A stretch of 37,110 nt of DNA, from NCBI GenBank assembly GCA_016777645.1, contig JADHRC010000002.1:1-37110 (forward strand), written 5' to 3'. The position numbers were made by a program, and so were the translations under genes. The DNA is from Alphaproteobacteria bacterium. Its GTDB lineage: Bacteria; Pseudomonadota; Alphaproteobacteria; Puniceispirillales; Marisalimonadaceae. Below the pieces are notes generated by a model. It was not told where the DNA came from and did not search any database. It saw only the letters and a list, made by a program, of their open reading frames with translations. Positions 9,429-19,199 of this stretch are shown here, in pieces (position 1 is the stretch's first letter; the number at the start of each line of letters is the position of its first letter).

Positions 9429-11186
9429 ATGAGGGGTTTCAAATTGTCCCAAGTGAGACGAAAATTAGCAACCATTCTTGCGACAGATTGTGTTAGTTTT
9501 AGTAAGCATATGGAAACACAAGAAGAAAAAACTTTAGAGAGTTTGAAGGCTTGTCGTGAAATCATTGACCCTTTAATAAATAAATATTCTGGTAGAATTT
9601 TTCATACTGCGGGGGATTCTGTAATTGCAGAATTTGATAGTCCTGTTAGTAGTGTAAACGCTGCAATAGAGTTTCAAAAAGCAATTAAAGTCAGAAATGA
9701 TCTAGAAAAAACAAATCCAAAGCTTTACTGGAGAGTTGGTATACATTTGGATGATATAATTATTGAGGGAGAAAATATTTACGGAAATGGTGTAAATATT
9801 GCCGCAAGATTGGAAAGTCAATCACCATCAGGAGAAATCCTGATATCTGATATTGTAAAACAACATATAAATAATAAAATAGGTGAACCTATTTATCCCC
9901 TTGGAAAGATAGATTTAAAAAACATTTCGAATAATTTTGAAGTCTTTTCTTTATTGGGTGATGGTAAAAATAAATTCAAAAAAGCGTCTAATAAAATTAT
10001 TAATAAAAAACTTAAATTTGCAATTTTACCCTTTGTTAATAATAGCCAAGATCAAGATAGTGGTTTTTTAGTGGATGGTATTGTAGAGGATTTAATAACA
10101 GAATTTTCTATGATGCGAGAGTTTGAAATTCTTTCTAGGCAAACAACTGTAAATTTCAAAAACGAAAATGAAGACCTTAAGGAGTTTTCAAAGAAATTTG
10201 AGCTAGATTTTGTAGTTACTGGGAGTATCAGAGCTTCTGGTAAGCGAGTTAGGATAAACATTGAATTGAGTGATGCTAATGATGATAGTATTATTTGGAG
10301 CAATAAATATGATAGGGTTATGGAAGATATTTTTGATTTGCAAGACGAGATAGTAAGAAAAATATCAATTGCTTTGCTTGGTGAGATAGAAATCAGTTCA
10401 TTGCAGAGATCTAAAAGAAAACCTACCGAGAATATCACTTCTTATGAATACCTCCTAAGAGGCAAAGAAAATCATCACAAATTTACTAAAGAAGCAAATA
10501 TTGAAGCTCTTAAGTGTTTTGACAAAGCTTTAATAGCCGACCCTGGTAATGCTCAGGCATATGCTTGGAAAGTTTGTACTTTGGGGCAAGCTTTATATAG
10601 AGGCTTTACAGACCGTGATAGCGATGAGGTATTTTCTGAGGCCAAAGATAATATTGAAAAAGCTCTGGAATTAAATGAGAATGACTTTGAGTGCCATAGA
10701 ATGTTGTCAGCAGTTTATTTAAGCGACCATGATTATATTTTAGCTGAAGATCATGGTAGAAAAGCATTTAATATGGTTCCTAATGACCCTAGGGTTTTAT
10801 CTGGTTATGGTGAGGTTTTAGTAAGAACAGGTAAAGTTGATAAAGGTTTAGAATTATTAAATAAGGCATTTGAATTAGATCCGGTTCCACAGGGTCAATC
10901 CACATCTGACAATAGAATAAAAGATTTAATATTAGGTTATTTCTTTGCTGAAGATTTCAATAAAGTTATAGAGTTAAGTTTTGATATAAGAAATATGGAT
11001 ATAAGATCTTTAGTTTTAATACTTTTTTCAAGATCCAAATTAAATCAAGATATAAAATCCAGTAATGAATACTCATTGTTTATTAATAATCATAAAGATA
11101 CCGATTGGGAACAAACTGTTGACAGATTTCATATTCAAGATGAAGCAATTAAAAGTAAAATTATTAGCTTTATTAAAACAATTTAA
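9429..11186 (+). CDS. Class III adenylate/guanylate cyclase with TolB-like and TPR C-terminal regions
   Basis: RKLATILATDCVSFSKHM (metal Asp), HTAGDSVIAEF (second Asp), NGVNIAARLES (transition-state N/R), then LPFVNNSQDQDSGFLVDGIVEDLITEFS and TPR-like helices. Confidence 0.9.
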   Translation: MRGFKLSQVRRKLATILATDCVSFSKHMETQEEKTLESLKACREIIDPLINKYSGRIFHTAGDSVIAEFDSPVSSVNAAIEFQKAIKVRNDLEKTNPKLYWRVGIHLDDIIIEGENIYGNGVNIAARLESQSPSGEILISDIVKQHINNKIGEPIYPLGKIDLKNISNNFEVFSLLGDGKNKFKKASNKIINKKLKFAILPFVNNSQDQDSGFLVDGIVEDLITEFSMMREFEILSRQTTVNFKNENEDLKEFSKKFELDFVVTGSIRASGKRVRINIELSDANDDSIIWSNKYDRVMEDIFDLQDEIVRKISIALLGEIEISSLQRSKRKPTENITSYEYLLRGKENHHKFTKEANIEALKCFDKALIADPGNAQAYAWKVCTLGQALYRGFTDRDSDEVFSEAKDNIEKALELNENDFECHRMLSAVYLSDHDYILAEDHGRKAFNMVPNDPRVLSGYGEVLVRTGKVDKGLELLNKAFELDPVPQGQSTSDNRIKDLILGYFFAEDFNKVIELSFDIRNMDIRSLVLILFSRSKLNQDIKSSNEYSLFINNHKDTDWEQTVDRFHIQDEAIKSKIISFIKTI

Positions 11187-13004
11187 TTAAATTATATTTT
11201 TCTGTGCTGCTATTCTAAATAGTGCGTTGTTTGCACCATATCCTTGATAATTATTAATTCGCTGTACGATTTCAAAGAAGAAAGTATTATTAATTAGGTT
11301 TGTATACACCTGAAGAAAGGAACCATTCTCATCTTCATCATATAATATATTTAATTCCTTCAATTCATTGCAAAAATTAAAATCTAATCCAAAACGGGCT
11401 TCTATGTCATCATAATAATTATCTGATATCTTGAGAAATTCTTGACCTTTTTTTTTCAACTTTTTAACTAGAGCAATTAGGTTGTCAGAACTAAGAGCAA
11501 CATGCTGAATGCCAGGTCTTGTTGTTTTTTTAAGAAATTGTCCCGCAATAGTGTTTGAATTATCTGCTCCATTCATAGTCATTCTAAAAGTTTGTGTTTT
11601 ATTTTCGATTATTTGACTTTTTGTAATTCCATATTGATCAATTATGTCGACAATAGGTGATTTTTTACAACTAAACAAAACTGAGTAAGATAATAATGAA
11701 GATGACATTTCATCTTGATTAAGTGTTTGGGCAATATGATCTATTTTGACGTTAAAATCATTTTTTGCAGGTGATGGACAGTATCCAAAATCTTTTTCCC
11801 AAATATTATTATCATTACTTTCAATTACATAAATTAATCCATCAATATGATTAATTGCATCCATGGATAAATTTAAATTTTCTTGTTTTTTAATTAAGCT
11901 AATATCTAATAATTCAGCCTGTTTAAATAATAAATCTAAACTATTTATATTAATACCATAAGCATATGGGTATGGACCTTTTTTACTATTTTTTTCTATG
12001 AGAAGTGTGTTTTCATAATTAATAATGAACTTTACATTATCAAATACAAATAATTTTATTTTTTTGAGTTGATGCTTTCCTATTTCATTAAAGCCTAATG
12101 CATTTAAAGTATTTTCTAGTTCTTTTAAATTTTTCTCATTAGCAGCAAATTCTATGAACTCTATTTGATTGATTTTTAACTCTTGTTTATTTTTTGTTTT
12201 ACTTTTGTTAATAAGAGATATGAGGGATCTTTGGCCATCTTTTGCTATTAAATTTCTTGGTCCAGATCTATAATTATCATTAAAAATTTCTAGGGATAAA
12301 TATCCATCGTATCCTGTTTTATTTAGAGCATCCATAAAGTTTGATATTGGTAAATCACCTTGGCCTGGCATATTTCTGTAATGTCTACTCCAATATAGTA
12401 GATCCATATTATGTAAGGGAGCATCTGCGAGTTGAACTATAAATATTTTTTCTTTGGGAATGGTTGTTATTGAGTTTAGATCAATATTTTTTGAGAGTGT
12501 ATGAAATGAATCTAGAATAATGCCAACATTTTCATGATTTGCTCTTCTAACTATCTCCCACGCATCTCTATGATCATTTATATATTTTCCCCATGCTAGG
12601 GCTTCATAACCAATTTTAATTGATCTTTCTCTTGCAATTTCTCCTAATTCAAAAAAATCATTCGCGGCTCTGTCTAATCCACCCAAAGAAATATTAGATG
12701 TATTAGAGCAGATTAATATTAAATCTGTTTCTAATTCAGCCATGATATCAAACTTTTTTTTAGCTCTGTCAAAAGCTCTAGTTCTATGATTGTCAGGCAT
12801 TCCTTCAAAATCTCTAAATGGTTGAAATAGTGTAATTTCTAGACCTTGATCTTTAACAATCTTCTTTATTTCTTTGGGTGACAAATTAAATGTTAAAAAA
12901 TCATTCTCAAAAATTTCAACTCCATCAAAGCCAGCTTTTGAGATGGCCAATATTTTTTCTTTTAAGTTTCCGTTAATAGAAACAGTTGCTATTGATGTTT
13001 TCAT
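11187..13004 (-). CDS. 3-dehydroshikimate dehydratase (sugar phosphate isomerase/epimerase fold) fused to C-terminal HPPD-like vicinal-oxygen-chelate domain (QuiC1-like)
   Basis: N-terminus MKTSIATVSINGNLKEKILAISKAGFDGVEIFENDF; WSRHYRNMPGQGDLPISNFMDALNKTGYDGYLSLEIFND; C-terminus IDHIAQTL, GIQHVALSSDNL, FFFEIVQRINNYQGYGANN. Confidence 0.85.
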   Translation of the reverse strand: MKTSIATVSINGNLKEKILAISKAGFDGVEIFENDFLTFNLSPKEIKKIVKDQGLEITLFQPFRDFEGMPDNHRTRAFDRAKKKFDIMAELETDLILICSNTSNISLGGLDRAANDFFELGEIARERSIKIGYEALAWGKYINDHRDAWEIVRRANHENVGIILDSFHTLSKNIDLNSITTIPKEKIFIVQLADAPLHNMDLLYWSRHYRNMPGQGDLPISNFMDALNKTGYDGYLSLEIFNDNYRSGPRNLIAKDGQRSLISLINKSKTKNKQELKINQIEFIEFAANEKNLKELENTLNALGFNEIGKHQLKKIKLFVFDNVKFIINYENTLLIEKNSKKGPYPYAYGININSLDLLFKQAELLDISLIKKQENLNLSMDAINHIDGLIYVIESNDNNIWEKDFGYCPSPAKNDFNVKIDHIAQTLNQDEMSSSLLSYSVLFSCKKSPIVDIIDQYGITKSQIIENKTQTFRMTMNGADNSNTIAGQFLKKTTRPGIQHVALSSDNLIALVKKLKKKGQEFLKISDNYYDDIEARFGLDFNFCNELKELNILYDEDENGSFLQVYTNLINNTFFFEIVQRINNYQGYGANNALFRIAAQKNII

Positions 13005-13017
13005 TTGTAACCCTAAA

Positions 13018-13053
13018 AATATATGATATTATTATATAATATATGATATTATT
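13018..13053. promoter_or_regulatory. Candidate GntR operator: two AATATATGATATTATT direct repeats 20 bp apart around a 12-bp palindrome
   Basis: Exact 16-mer at 13018-13033 and 13038-13053; TATTATATAATA at 13030-13041; between divergent quiC-like gene and gntR. Confidence 0.5.
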
Positions 13054-13074
13054 TAATTCTAAAAGAAAAATGTT

Positions 13075-13737
13075 ATGATTGATGATTTGAAAACTGTTGG
13101 TGTTAGTACATATGAAAATATTAAAAGAGATATTATTTTTGGTAATTTGCCTCCACTTAAAAAATTAAAGCTCCAAGAATTAAAAGAAAATTATAACACT
13201 AGTATTTCTACTCTAAGAGAAGTTTTAAGCAGACTATCTGGTGATGGATTTGTTTGCTCTCAAGAGCAGAGAGGTTTTTTTGTAAGTCCTGTTTCTAAAG
13301 GTGATTTAATAGAAATTGCTCATTTAAGAATATTAATTGAAAGTCACGCTCTCAAAAAATCAATTAAAAATTCAAATCCCGAATGGGAGGGTGAACTGTT
13401 GTCTACTCATCACAAATTAAATATTTATGAAAATGATATGTTGAAAAAGGGAGTAGACGATAAAAAAAAATGGAAAAAATATGATAGTGAATTTCATCAA
13501 GCTCTTATAAAAAATTGTGGTTCAAACAACTTGATTGAACTACATAAATTAATATTTGATAAATATTTAAGGTATCAATTTCTTGTTTTAACTTTTCGAG
13601 GAAAAAGTTCTATTCATGAGCACAAAAAATTACTTAATTATACACTGGAAAAAAATTATTCAAAGGCTCAAGAGGTTTTAGAAGAACATATAAAAAATGG
13701 TATTAATCATGCTATAGAAAATTTAAGCGATAAATAA
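13075..13737 (+). CDS. GntR family (FCD-type) transcriptional regulator
   Basis: YENIKRDIIFGNLPPLKKLKLQELKENYNTSISTLREVLSRLSGDGFVCSQEQRGFFVSPVS wHTH; C-terminal H-rich FCD helices. Confidence 0.92.
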   Translation: MIDDLKTVGVSTYENIKRDIIFGNLPPLKKLKLQELKENYNTSISTLREVLSRLSGDGFVCSQEQRGFFVSPVSKGDLIEIAHLRILIESHALKKSIKNSNPEWEGELLSTHHKLNIYENDMLKKGVDDKKKWKKYDSEFHQALIKNCGSNNLIELHKLIFDKYLRYQFLVLTFRGKSSIHEHKKLLNYTLEKNYSKAQEVLEEHIKNGINHAIENLSDK

Positions 13738-13752
13738 TTTAAAATAAATAAA

Positions 13753-16700
13753 TTATTTTTTTCCAAAACCTCCACCTCCAGGAGTCAGCATTACAAACAA
13801 ATCATTCATTTCTACTTCACAACTATCGTTACCATTTAAATTTATAATTCGGCCATTTTCTTTCTCAAGCCATTCTCTACCGCACTCTCCAGGTTCACCA
13901 CCATTAACCCCAAAGGGTCGAATTTTCCGATGCGAGCATAAGGTTGTCACAGTCATTGGCTCAAGAAATCTCAATTTTCGAATAACTCCATCGCCACCAC
14001 AGTATTTTCCTTTACCACCAGAATTTTTTCTTATAGAGAATTCTTCTAATCTAACAGGAAAACGTGTTTCAAGTACTTCTGGGTCAGTACTTCTTGTGTT
14101 TGTCATATGTGTTTGTACTGCTGAAGTTCCATGAAAATTTGGTCCAGCACCGGTTCCCCCGCAAATAGTCTCATAATTTTGAATTCTGTCATTTCCCCAA
14201 ATGAAATTATTCATAGTTGCCTGACTCCCTGCAATAACCCCTAAAGCCCCAAATAAAGCGTTGCATGTTAACTGACTTACTTCTGTGTTGCCAGCTATGA
14301 CAGCTGAGGGATATTTAGCATTAATCATTGAATCATTTGGTACTTTAATTTTGATTGGCTTAAAACAACCTTCATTTAGTGGTATATTATTTCCAACTAA
14401 TGTTCTAAATACATATAAAATGACGGCATGACATACTGCCAAAGGGGCATTGTAGTTCAATGGATTTTTTTTAGCAGTCCCAGTAAAATCAATTAATGCT
14501 TGACGCTTAATTTTATCAATTTTAATTTTTACTTTTATGAATTCTCCATTATCTAATTCATACTCATATTTACCATCATTTAATTTAACAATTGCATTTC
14601 TAATACATTCTTCAGCATTATTTTGCACATGCTTCATGTAAGCATGGACTGTTTCAATTCCAAATTGATCTATCATTGAGTTGATTTCATTAATGCCTGT
14701 TTTATTAGCTGCTATCTGAGCAGCCAAGTCAGCCATATTATGTTCTATATTTCTACAAGGATATTTTCCAGAAGATAATATTTCTCTAATTTCAGTTTCT
14801 TTGAAAACTCCTTTGTCAAAGATTTTAAAATTATCTATTAATACCCCTTCTTCTTCAATGTGTTTTGAGTCAGGTGGACCTGATCCTGGTGTTTTACCAC
14901 CTATGTCGGCATGATGACCACGTGAAGCAACAAAAAATATTATTCTTTTATTATATTTATCAAAAACTGGTGTTATTACAGTTACATCTGGAAGGTGGGT
15001 TCCTCCGTTAAACGGGGCATTTAAAACAAAAACATCACCTGGGAAAATATTGTCTTTGTTTAATTTTATTACTGTTCTAATAGCTTCTGACATTGAACCT
15101 AAATGAACTGGAACATGGGGAGCGTTTGCAACCAATGATCCTTCTTCATCAAAAAGTGCACATGAAAAATCTAATCTTTCTTTTATATTTACTGAAAAAG
15201 CGGTGTTGGCCAATGTCGCACCCATTTGCTCTGCTATATTCATAAAAAGATTATTAAAAACTTCAAGCATTACAGAATCTACAGAAGTACCTACACTAAA
15301 ATCCTTCTTTTTTTCTTCAACTCTAGATAAAATTAAATTGTAATATTTATCTAAAGAGCCTGACCATCCTTTTTCTATAATATTTGTTCCAGTTGCCTCA
15401 GATATAATTGCAGGTCCAACAATGGTTTGATTAATTTTGAGTTTATCTCTTTCATAAATTGGAACAGATGTTTCTAAGTCATCAACAAACATATTTTGAT
15501 AAGAAACTGGTTTGGATATCTCGGTTGGTCCAGAAATTCTAGAAAAATCCTGAGTTTCAAAATTATTACTTATAGCTTCAACCGTAAGCATCTCTATGAA
15601 TATTTCTCTTCCTTCAACAAAAAAACCAAATCTTTTTTTGTGTTCTTTTTCAAAAGATTTGATCATTTTTGATATAGTATCAAATTTAACTTCTAAATTT
15701 TGATGAGAGCCTTGATAATGTAAAAAGGCATTTTTTGACAAACTTATAGAAGAATTACTAACTCCTTGTTTATTTAAGTCCTCTCTTGCTTGCAGTGATA
15801 ATAAATCTATTAATTTTTTGGCATCATTAATATTTTTGATATTTTTTTCAAAATGACTTTCCCTTATGCTTCTTATTTCAGCCAAGCCCATTCCATAAGC
15901 AGATAATACTCCAGCATATGGGTGTATAAGGACTCTTGAAATACCAAGAGAGTCAGCTACTTGACATGCATGTTGACCTCCGGCTCCTCCAAAACAATTC
16001 ATTGTGTAACCGGTTATATCGTAGCCTTTTTGAATTGATATTTTTTTTATAGCATTAGCCATATTTTCAATAGCAATTTTTAAAAAACCTTCAGCTACTT
16101 TATAAATATCCATTATAGGTTGATTGTTTTGTTCTGAAATGAGTTTTGATAAATCTAGAAATTTTTTCTTAACAATAGCTGTGTTAAGAGGTTCATCTCC
16201 GTTCTCACCAAAAACCTTTGGAAAATGGTTAGGGTGTAGCTTTCCTAATAAAACATTACAATCAGTAACCGTTAGAGGGCCACCTTTACCATAAGAGGCT
16301 GGTCCAGGGATTGCACCAGCACTTTCAGGACCAACTTGAAATCTTCCATCTTTAAATGAAAGAATTGAACCTCCACCTGCAGCGACAGTATTAATTTCCA
16401 TCATAGGGGCTCTAATTCTAACTCCTGCCAACTCTGTTTCAAATGATCTTTCATATTCACCTGCAAAGTGGCAAACATCTGTAGAAGTTCCACCCATATC
16501 AAATCCAATTAGTTTATTATAACCTGCCTGTTTTCCTGTTTCTGTCATACTTACCACACCCCCAGCTGGACCTGATAATAAGGCATCTTTACCTTGGAAA
16601 AAGTTAGCATCAGTCAAACCACCATTTGATTGCATAAACATTAACTTTGTTGTCTCTGTTCCTTTAAGTTCTTCTGAGATCTGATTTACATATCTTCTGA

Positions 16701-17346
16701 GGATAGGAGAGAGATATGCATCAACAACTGTAGTATCACCTCTTCCGACTAACTTAATTAATGGAGAAACTCTATGACTTACTGAAATTTGATTAAAATT
16801 TTCTTCTTCAGCAATTTTTGCTATTATATTCTCATGTTCTGGGTTCACGTATGAGTGCATAAATGCAATGGCAACACTATCTATTCCCTCTGATTTTGCT
16901 TCTCTCAAAGCTTGCCTAGCTTTTTTTATGTCTAGATTTTTTATGACTTTACCTTGAGAATCTAGTCTTTCTGGTATTTCAACAACTTTTTCATATAATA
17001 ATTCAGGTAGTTTAATATCCAAGTCAAATAAAAGTGGTCGGTTTTGATAACCAATTTTTAACAAATCTCCAAAGCCATCGGTTATTAAAAGAAGAGTTCT
17101 ATCTCCCTTACGTTCTAGTAAAGCATTCGTTGCAACTGTTGTCCCCATCTTTACACATGAAATTTTGTTGGTTGGAATAGTGTCACAATTATTTAAACCA
17201 AGAATTCTTTTTATTCCTGCGATAGCTGCATCTTTATAAGCTGATGTGTTTTCTGAAAGGAGTTTATCAACAACTATATTTCCATCAGGGTTTTTAGCCA
17301 CGATGTCAGTAAAAGTTCCGCCTCTATCTATCCAAAATTGCCACAT
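13753..17346 (-). CDS. HyuA-HyuB fused hydantoinase/5-oxoprolinase family protein
   Basis: FWIDRGGTFTDIVAKNPDG, KMGTTVATNALLERKG, GFDMGGTSTDVCHFAG; C-terminal half APFNGGTHLPDVTVITPVF, ASRGHHADIGG, RNSGGKGKYCGGDGV. Confidence 0.93.
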   Translation of the reverse strand: MWQFWIDRGGTFTDIVAKNPDGNIVVDKLLSENTSAYKDAAIAGIKRILGLNNCDTIPTNKISCVKMGTTVATNALLERKGDRTLLLITDGFGDLLKIGYQNRPLLFDLDIKLPELLYEKVVEIPERLDSQGKVIKNLDIKKARQALREAKSEGIDSVAIAFMHSYVNPEHENIIAKIAEEENFNQISVSHRVSPLIKLVGRGDTTVVDAYLSPILRRYVNQISEELKGTETTKLMFMQSNGGLTDANFFQGKDALLSGPAGGVVSMTETGKQAGYNKLIGFDMGGTSTDVCHFAGEYERSFETELAGVRIRAPMMEINTVAAGGGSILSFKDGRFQVGPESAGAIPGPASYGKGGPLTVTDCNVLLGKLHPNHFPKVFGENGDEPLNTAIVKKKFLDLSKLISEQNNQPIMDIYKVAEGFLKIAIENMANAIKKISIQKGYDITGYTMNCFGGAGGQHACQVADSLGISRVLIHPYAGVLSAYGMGLAEIRSIRESHFEKNIKNINDAKKLIDLLSLQAREDLNKQGVSNSSISLSKNAFLHYQGSHQNLEVKFDTISKMIKSFEKEHKKRFGFFVEGREIFIEMLTVEAISNNFETQDFSRISGPTEISKPVSYQNMFVDDLETSVPIYERDKLKINQTIVGPAIISEATGTNIIEKGWSGSLDKYYNLILSRVEEKKKDFSVGTSVDSVMLEVFNNLFMNIAEQMGATLANTAFSVNIKERLDFSCALFDEEGSLVANAPHVPVHLGSMSEAIRTVIKLNKDNIFPGDVFVLNAPFNGGTHLPDVTVITPVFDKYNKRIIFFVASRGHHADIGGKTPGSGPPDSKHIEEEGVLIDNFKIFDKGVFKETEIREILSSGKYPCRNIEHNMADLAAQIAANKTGINEINSMIDQFGIETVHAYMKHVQNNAEECIRNAIVKLNDGKYEYELDNGEFIKVKIKIDKIKRQALIDFTGTAKKNPLNYNAPLAVCHAVILYVFRTLVGNNIPLNEGCFKPIKIKVPNDSMINAKYPSAVIAGNTEVSQLTCNALFGALGVIAGSQATMNNFIWGNDRIQNYETICGGTGAGPNFHGTSAVQTHMTNTRSTDPEVLETRFPVRLEEFSIRKNSGGKGKYCGGDGVIRKLRFLEPMTVTTLCSHRKIRPFGVNGGEPGECGREWLEKENGRIINLNGNDSCEVEMNDLFVMLTPGGGGFGKK

Positions 17347-17379
17347 TATGTTTTCCGACTAAAAAAGTAGGCTTTTATT

Positions 17380-18357
17380 TTAAGTTTTGTGATTTAGATC
17401 ATCTTCGATATAAACTTTAATTATTTCATCAAAATTATTTTCTGCTTTAAAACCTAATTGAATAGCCCTTTTTGTTTCAAAATTCCTTGCCCAACCAGCA
17501 ACTATTTTTTGGATCATTGGATCCGGTTTGTATTTTATTAACTTAACAACATCGTTGCCAGCAACTCTTCCAAGAGCTTCTATCTGCTCTTTAACTGTTA
17601 CTGACAGCCCTGGCATGTTCAGGGTTATTCTATTATTTAATGTAGACGTATCAATTTCAGCTGCGTGAATTAAAAAACCTGCTGCTGAACGAGGAGTTGC
17701 ATGCCAGTGTCTAACTTCATCACTTACAGGAAGTATTGCTTCTTTTCCATTTAAAGGTTCACGAATAATGCCTGAGAAAAAACCTGATGCAGCTAAGTTA
17801 GGTTTTCCTGGTCTTACACAAATTGTTGGTAGTCGAATACTTATTCCGTCAACCATGCCTTTCCTAGAATAGTCAGCTAATAAAAGCTCAGAAATAGCTT
17901 TTTGAGCACCGTAAGAAGTAAGTGGAGTTGTGAAAAAATCATCTGGTATTTTTTCTGGGAATGGAGCTCCGAAAACAGCTATTGAACTTGTAAAGACAAC
18001 CCTTGGGCAATAATTATCTCCTTTGTGTCTTATTGCTTCAAACAAACTCCAGCTTCCTTTAGCATTGATATTCCATCCTAAATCAAACTCTTGCTCAGCT
18101 TGTCCAGAAACTATTGCAGCTAGGTGAAAAATTATATCAGGTTTAGACGAGATAAGATCAATACTTGTTTTTGGATCAGAAATATCTCCAGATTTAGTTT
18201 TAATAGGTATTGAAGAGTTTAATGGATATGGAGATTCAATAATATCAAACAGAGTAATTTCTGTAATTTCTTCATTTTTTAATTTTTTGTTCTTAAGAAT
18301 TAAATTAAGCAATTTTTGCCCAATCATTCCAGCTCCACCCATTATTAAAACTTTCAT
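17380..18357 (-). CDS. denD: D-erythronate dehydrogenase-like NAD-dependent epimerase/dehydratase
   Basis: MKVLIMGGAGMIGQKL; HLAAIVSGQAEQEFDLGWNINAKGSWSLFEAIR; FTSSIAVFGAPFPEKIPDDFFTTPLTSYGAQKAISELLLADYSRKG; RLPTICVRPGKPNLAASGFFSGIIREPL. Confidence 0.87.
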   Translation of the reverse strand: MKVLIMGGAGMIGQKLLNLILKNKKLKNEEITEITLFDIIESPYPLNSSIPIKTKSGDISDPKTSIDLISSKPDIIFHLAAIVSGQAEQEFDLGWNINAKGSWSLFEAIRHKGDNYCPRVVFTSSIAVFGAPFPEKIPDDFFTTPLTSYGAQKAISELLLADYSRKGMVDGISIRLPTICVRPGKPNLAASGFFSGIIREPLNGKEAILPVSDEVRHWHATPRSAAGFLIHAAEIDTSTLNNRITLNMPGLSVTVKEQIEALGRVAGNDVVKLIKYKPDPMIQKIVAGWARNFETKRAIQLGFKAENNFDEIIKVYIEDDLNHKT

Positions 18358-18433
18358 AAAAACCTCTCAGCAAATAATTATTGAAGAAAAATGCATAACA
18401 ACATATTTACTTAAAAAGTTAAATTAAAAAATT

Positions 18434-19081
18434 ATGTTTGGAAAGTTTATGCATAACTATATTAATTCTATTTTGACAATAACTCCGGTAATGCCAGTTT
18501 TAACAATTAATACTTTAGATAAAATTGAAAATCTTTTTGACGCTTTAATAGAAGGTGAAATTAAGGCAGTTGAAATAACTCTGAGAACACCATGCGCTTT
18601 AAAAGCTATTGAAAAAGTCTCTAAAAAATACCCATCACTTAGAATTGGTGCTGGGACAGTTTTAAACGTAAAAGATTTAAAATCTGTAAAAGATGCTGGA
18701 GCAAGTTTTGCTGTTAGTCCTGGTTGTACAAAAAAATTAGCAAGGAAGGCTTTGGAAGCGAAATTTCCGTTTCTACCGGGTATTTCTAACGCAAGTGAAA
18801 TAATGAACTTATTAGATTTAGGATATAAAATTTTTAAATTTTTTCCTGCAGAAGCTTCTGGAGGCATTGAATATATAAAATCATTAAGAGGACCTTTCCC
18901 TGATATTATGTTTTGTCCAACTGGAGGTATAAATGAAAAAAATGCAAGTGACTGGCTTGGTCAAAAAAATGTCTTATGCGTTGGTGGAAGCTGGTTAGTA
19001 CCTGAAGTCATTTCAAGCTATACTGAGATAAAGAAAAGAGCACTAATTGCCAGTTCTTTAAAAGAAAAGATAAAAAATTAG
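18434..19081 (+). CDS. eda: KDPG/KHG (2-keto-3-deoxy-6-phosphogluconate) aldolase family
   Basis: RIGAGTVLNVKDLKSVKDAGASFAVSPGCTKKL, FPFLPGISNASEIM, YKIFKFFPAEASGGIEYIKSLRGPFPDIMFCPTGGI; alternative start at 18449. Confidence 0.9.
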   Translation: MFGKFMHNYINSILTITPVMPVLTINTLDKIENLFDALIEGEIKAVEITLRTPCALKAIEKVSKKYPSLRIGAGTVLNVKDLKSVKDAGASFAVSPGCTKKLARKALEAKFPFLPGISNASEIMNLLDLGYKIFKFFPAEASGGIEYIKSLRGPFPDIMFCPTGGINEKNASDWLGQKNVLCVGGSWLVPEVISSYTEIKKRALIASSLKEKIKN

Positions 19082-19160
19082 TTTAAGTTTATGAATTATT
19101 AGAAAATTTGTTTCATTTAGTTTCATTTTAATCAATTTATTTGAATATATAGCAATATGA

Positions 19161-19179
19161 TAATAGATTTAATCTATTA
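19161..19179. promoter_or_regulatory. 19-bp near-perfect palindrome TAATAGATT-T-AATCTATTA, followed by T-run
   Basis: Exact 9-bp arms, 20 bp upstream of the cysteine-dioxygenase-like start. Confidence 0.4.
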
Positions 19180-19199
19180 ATTTTTTTTAGGATACTTAA

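Noticed and set aside
10052-10438. - strand 128-aa ORF
   Set aside because: Antisense to the cyclase coding region; low-complexity Ser/Leu-rich shadow ORF
18457-18867. - strand 136-aa ORF
   Set aside because: Antisense shadow of the Eda aldolase gene
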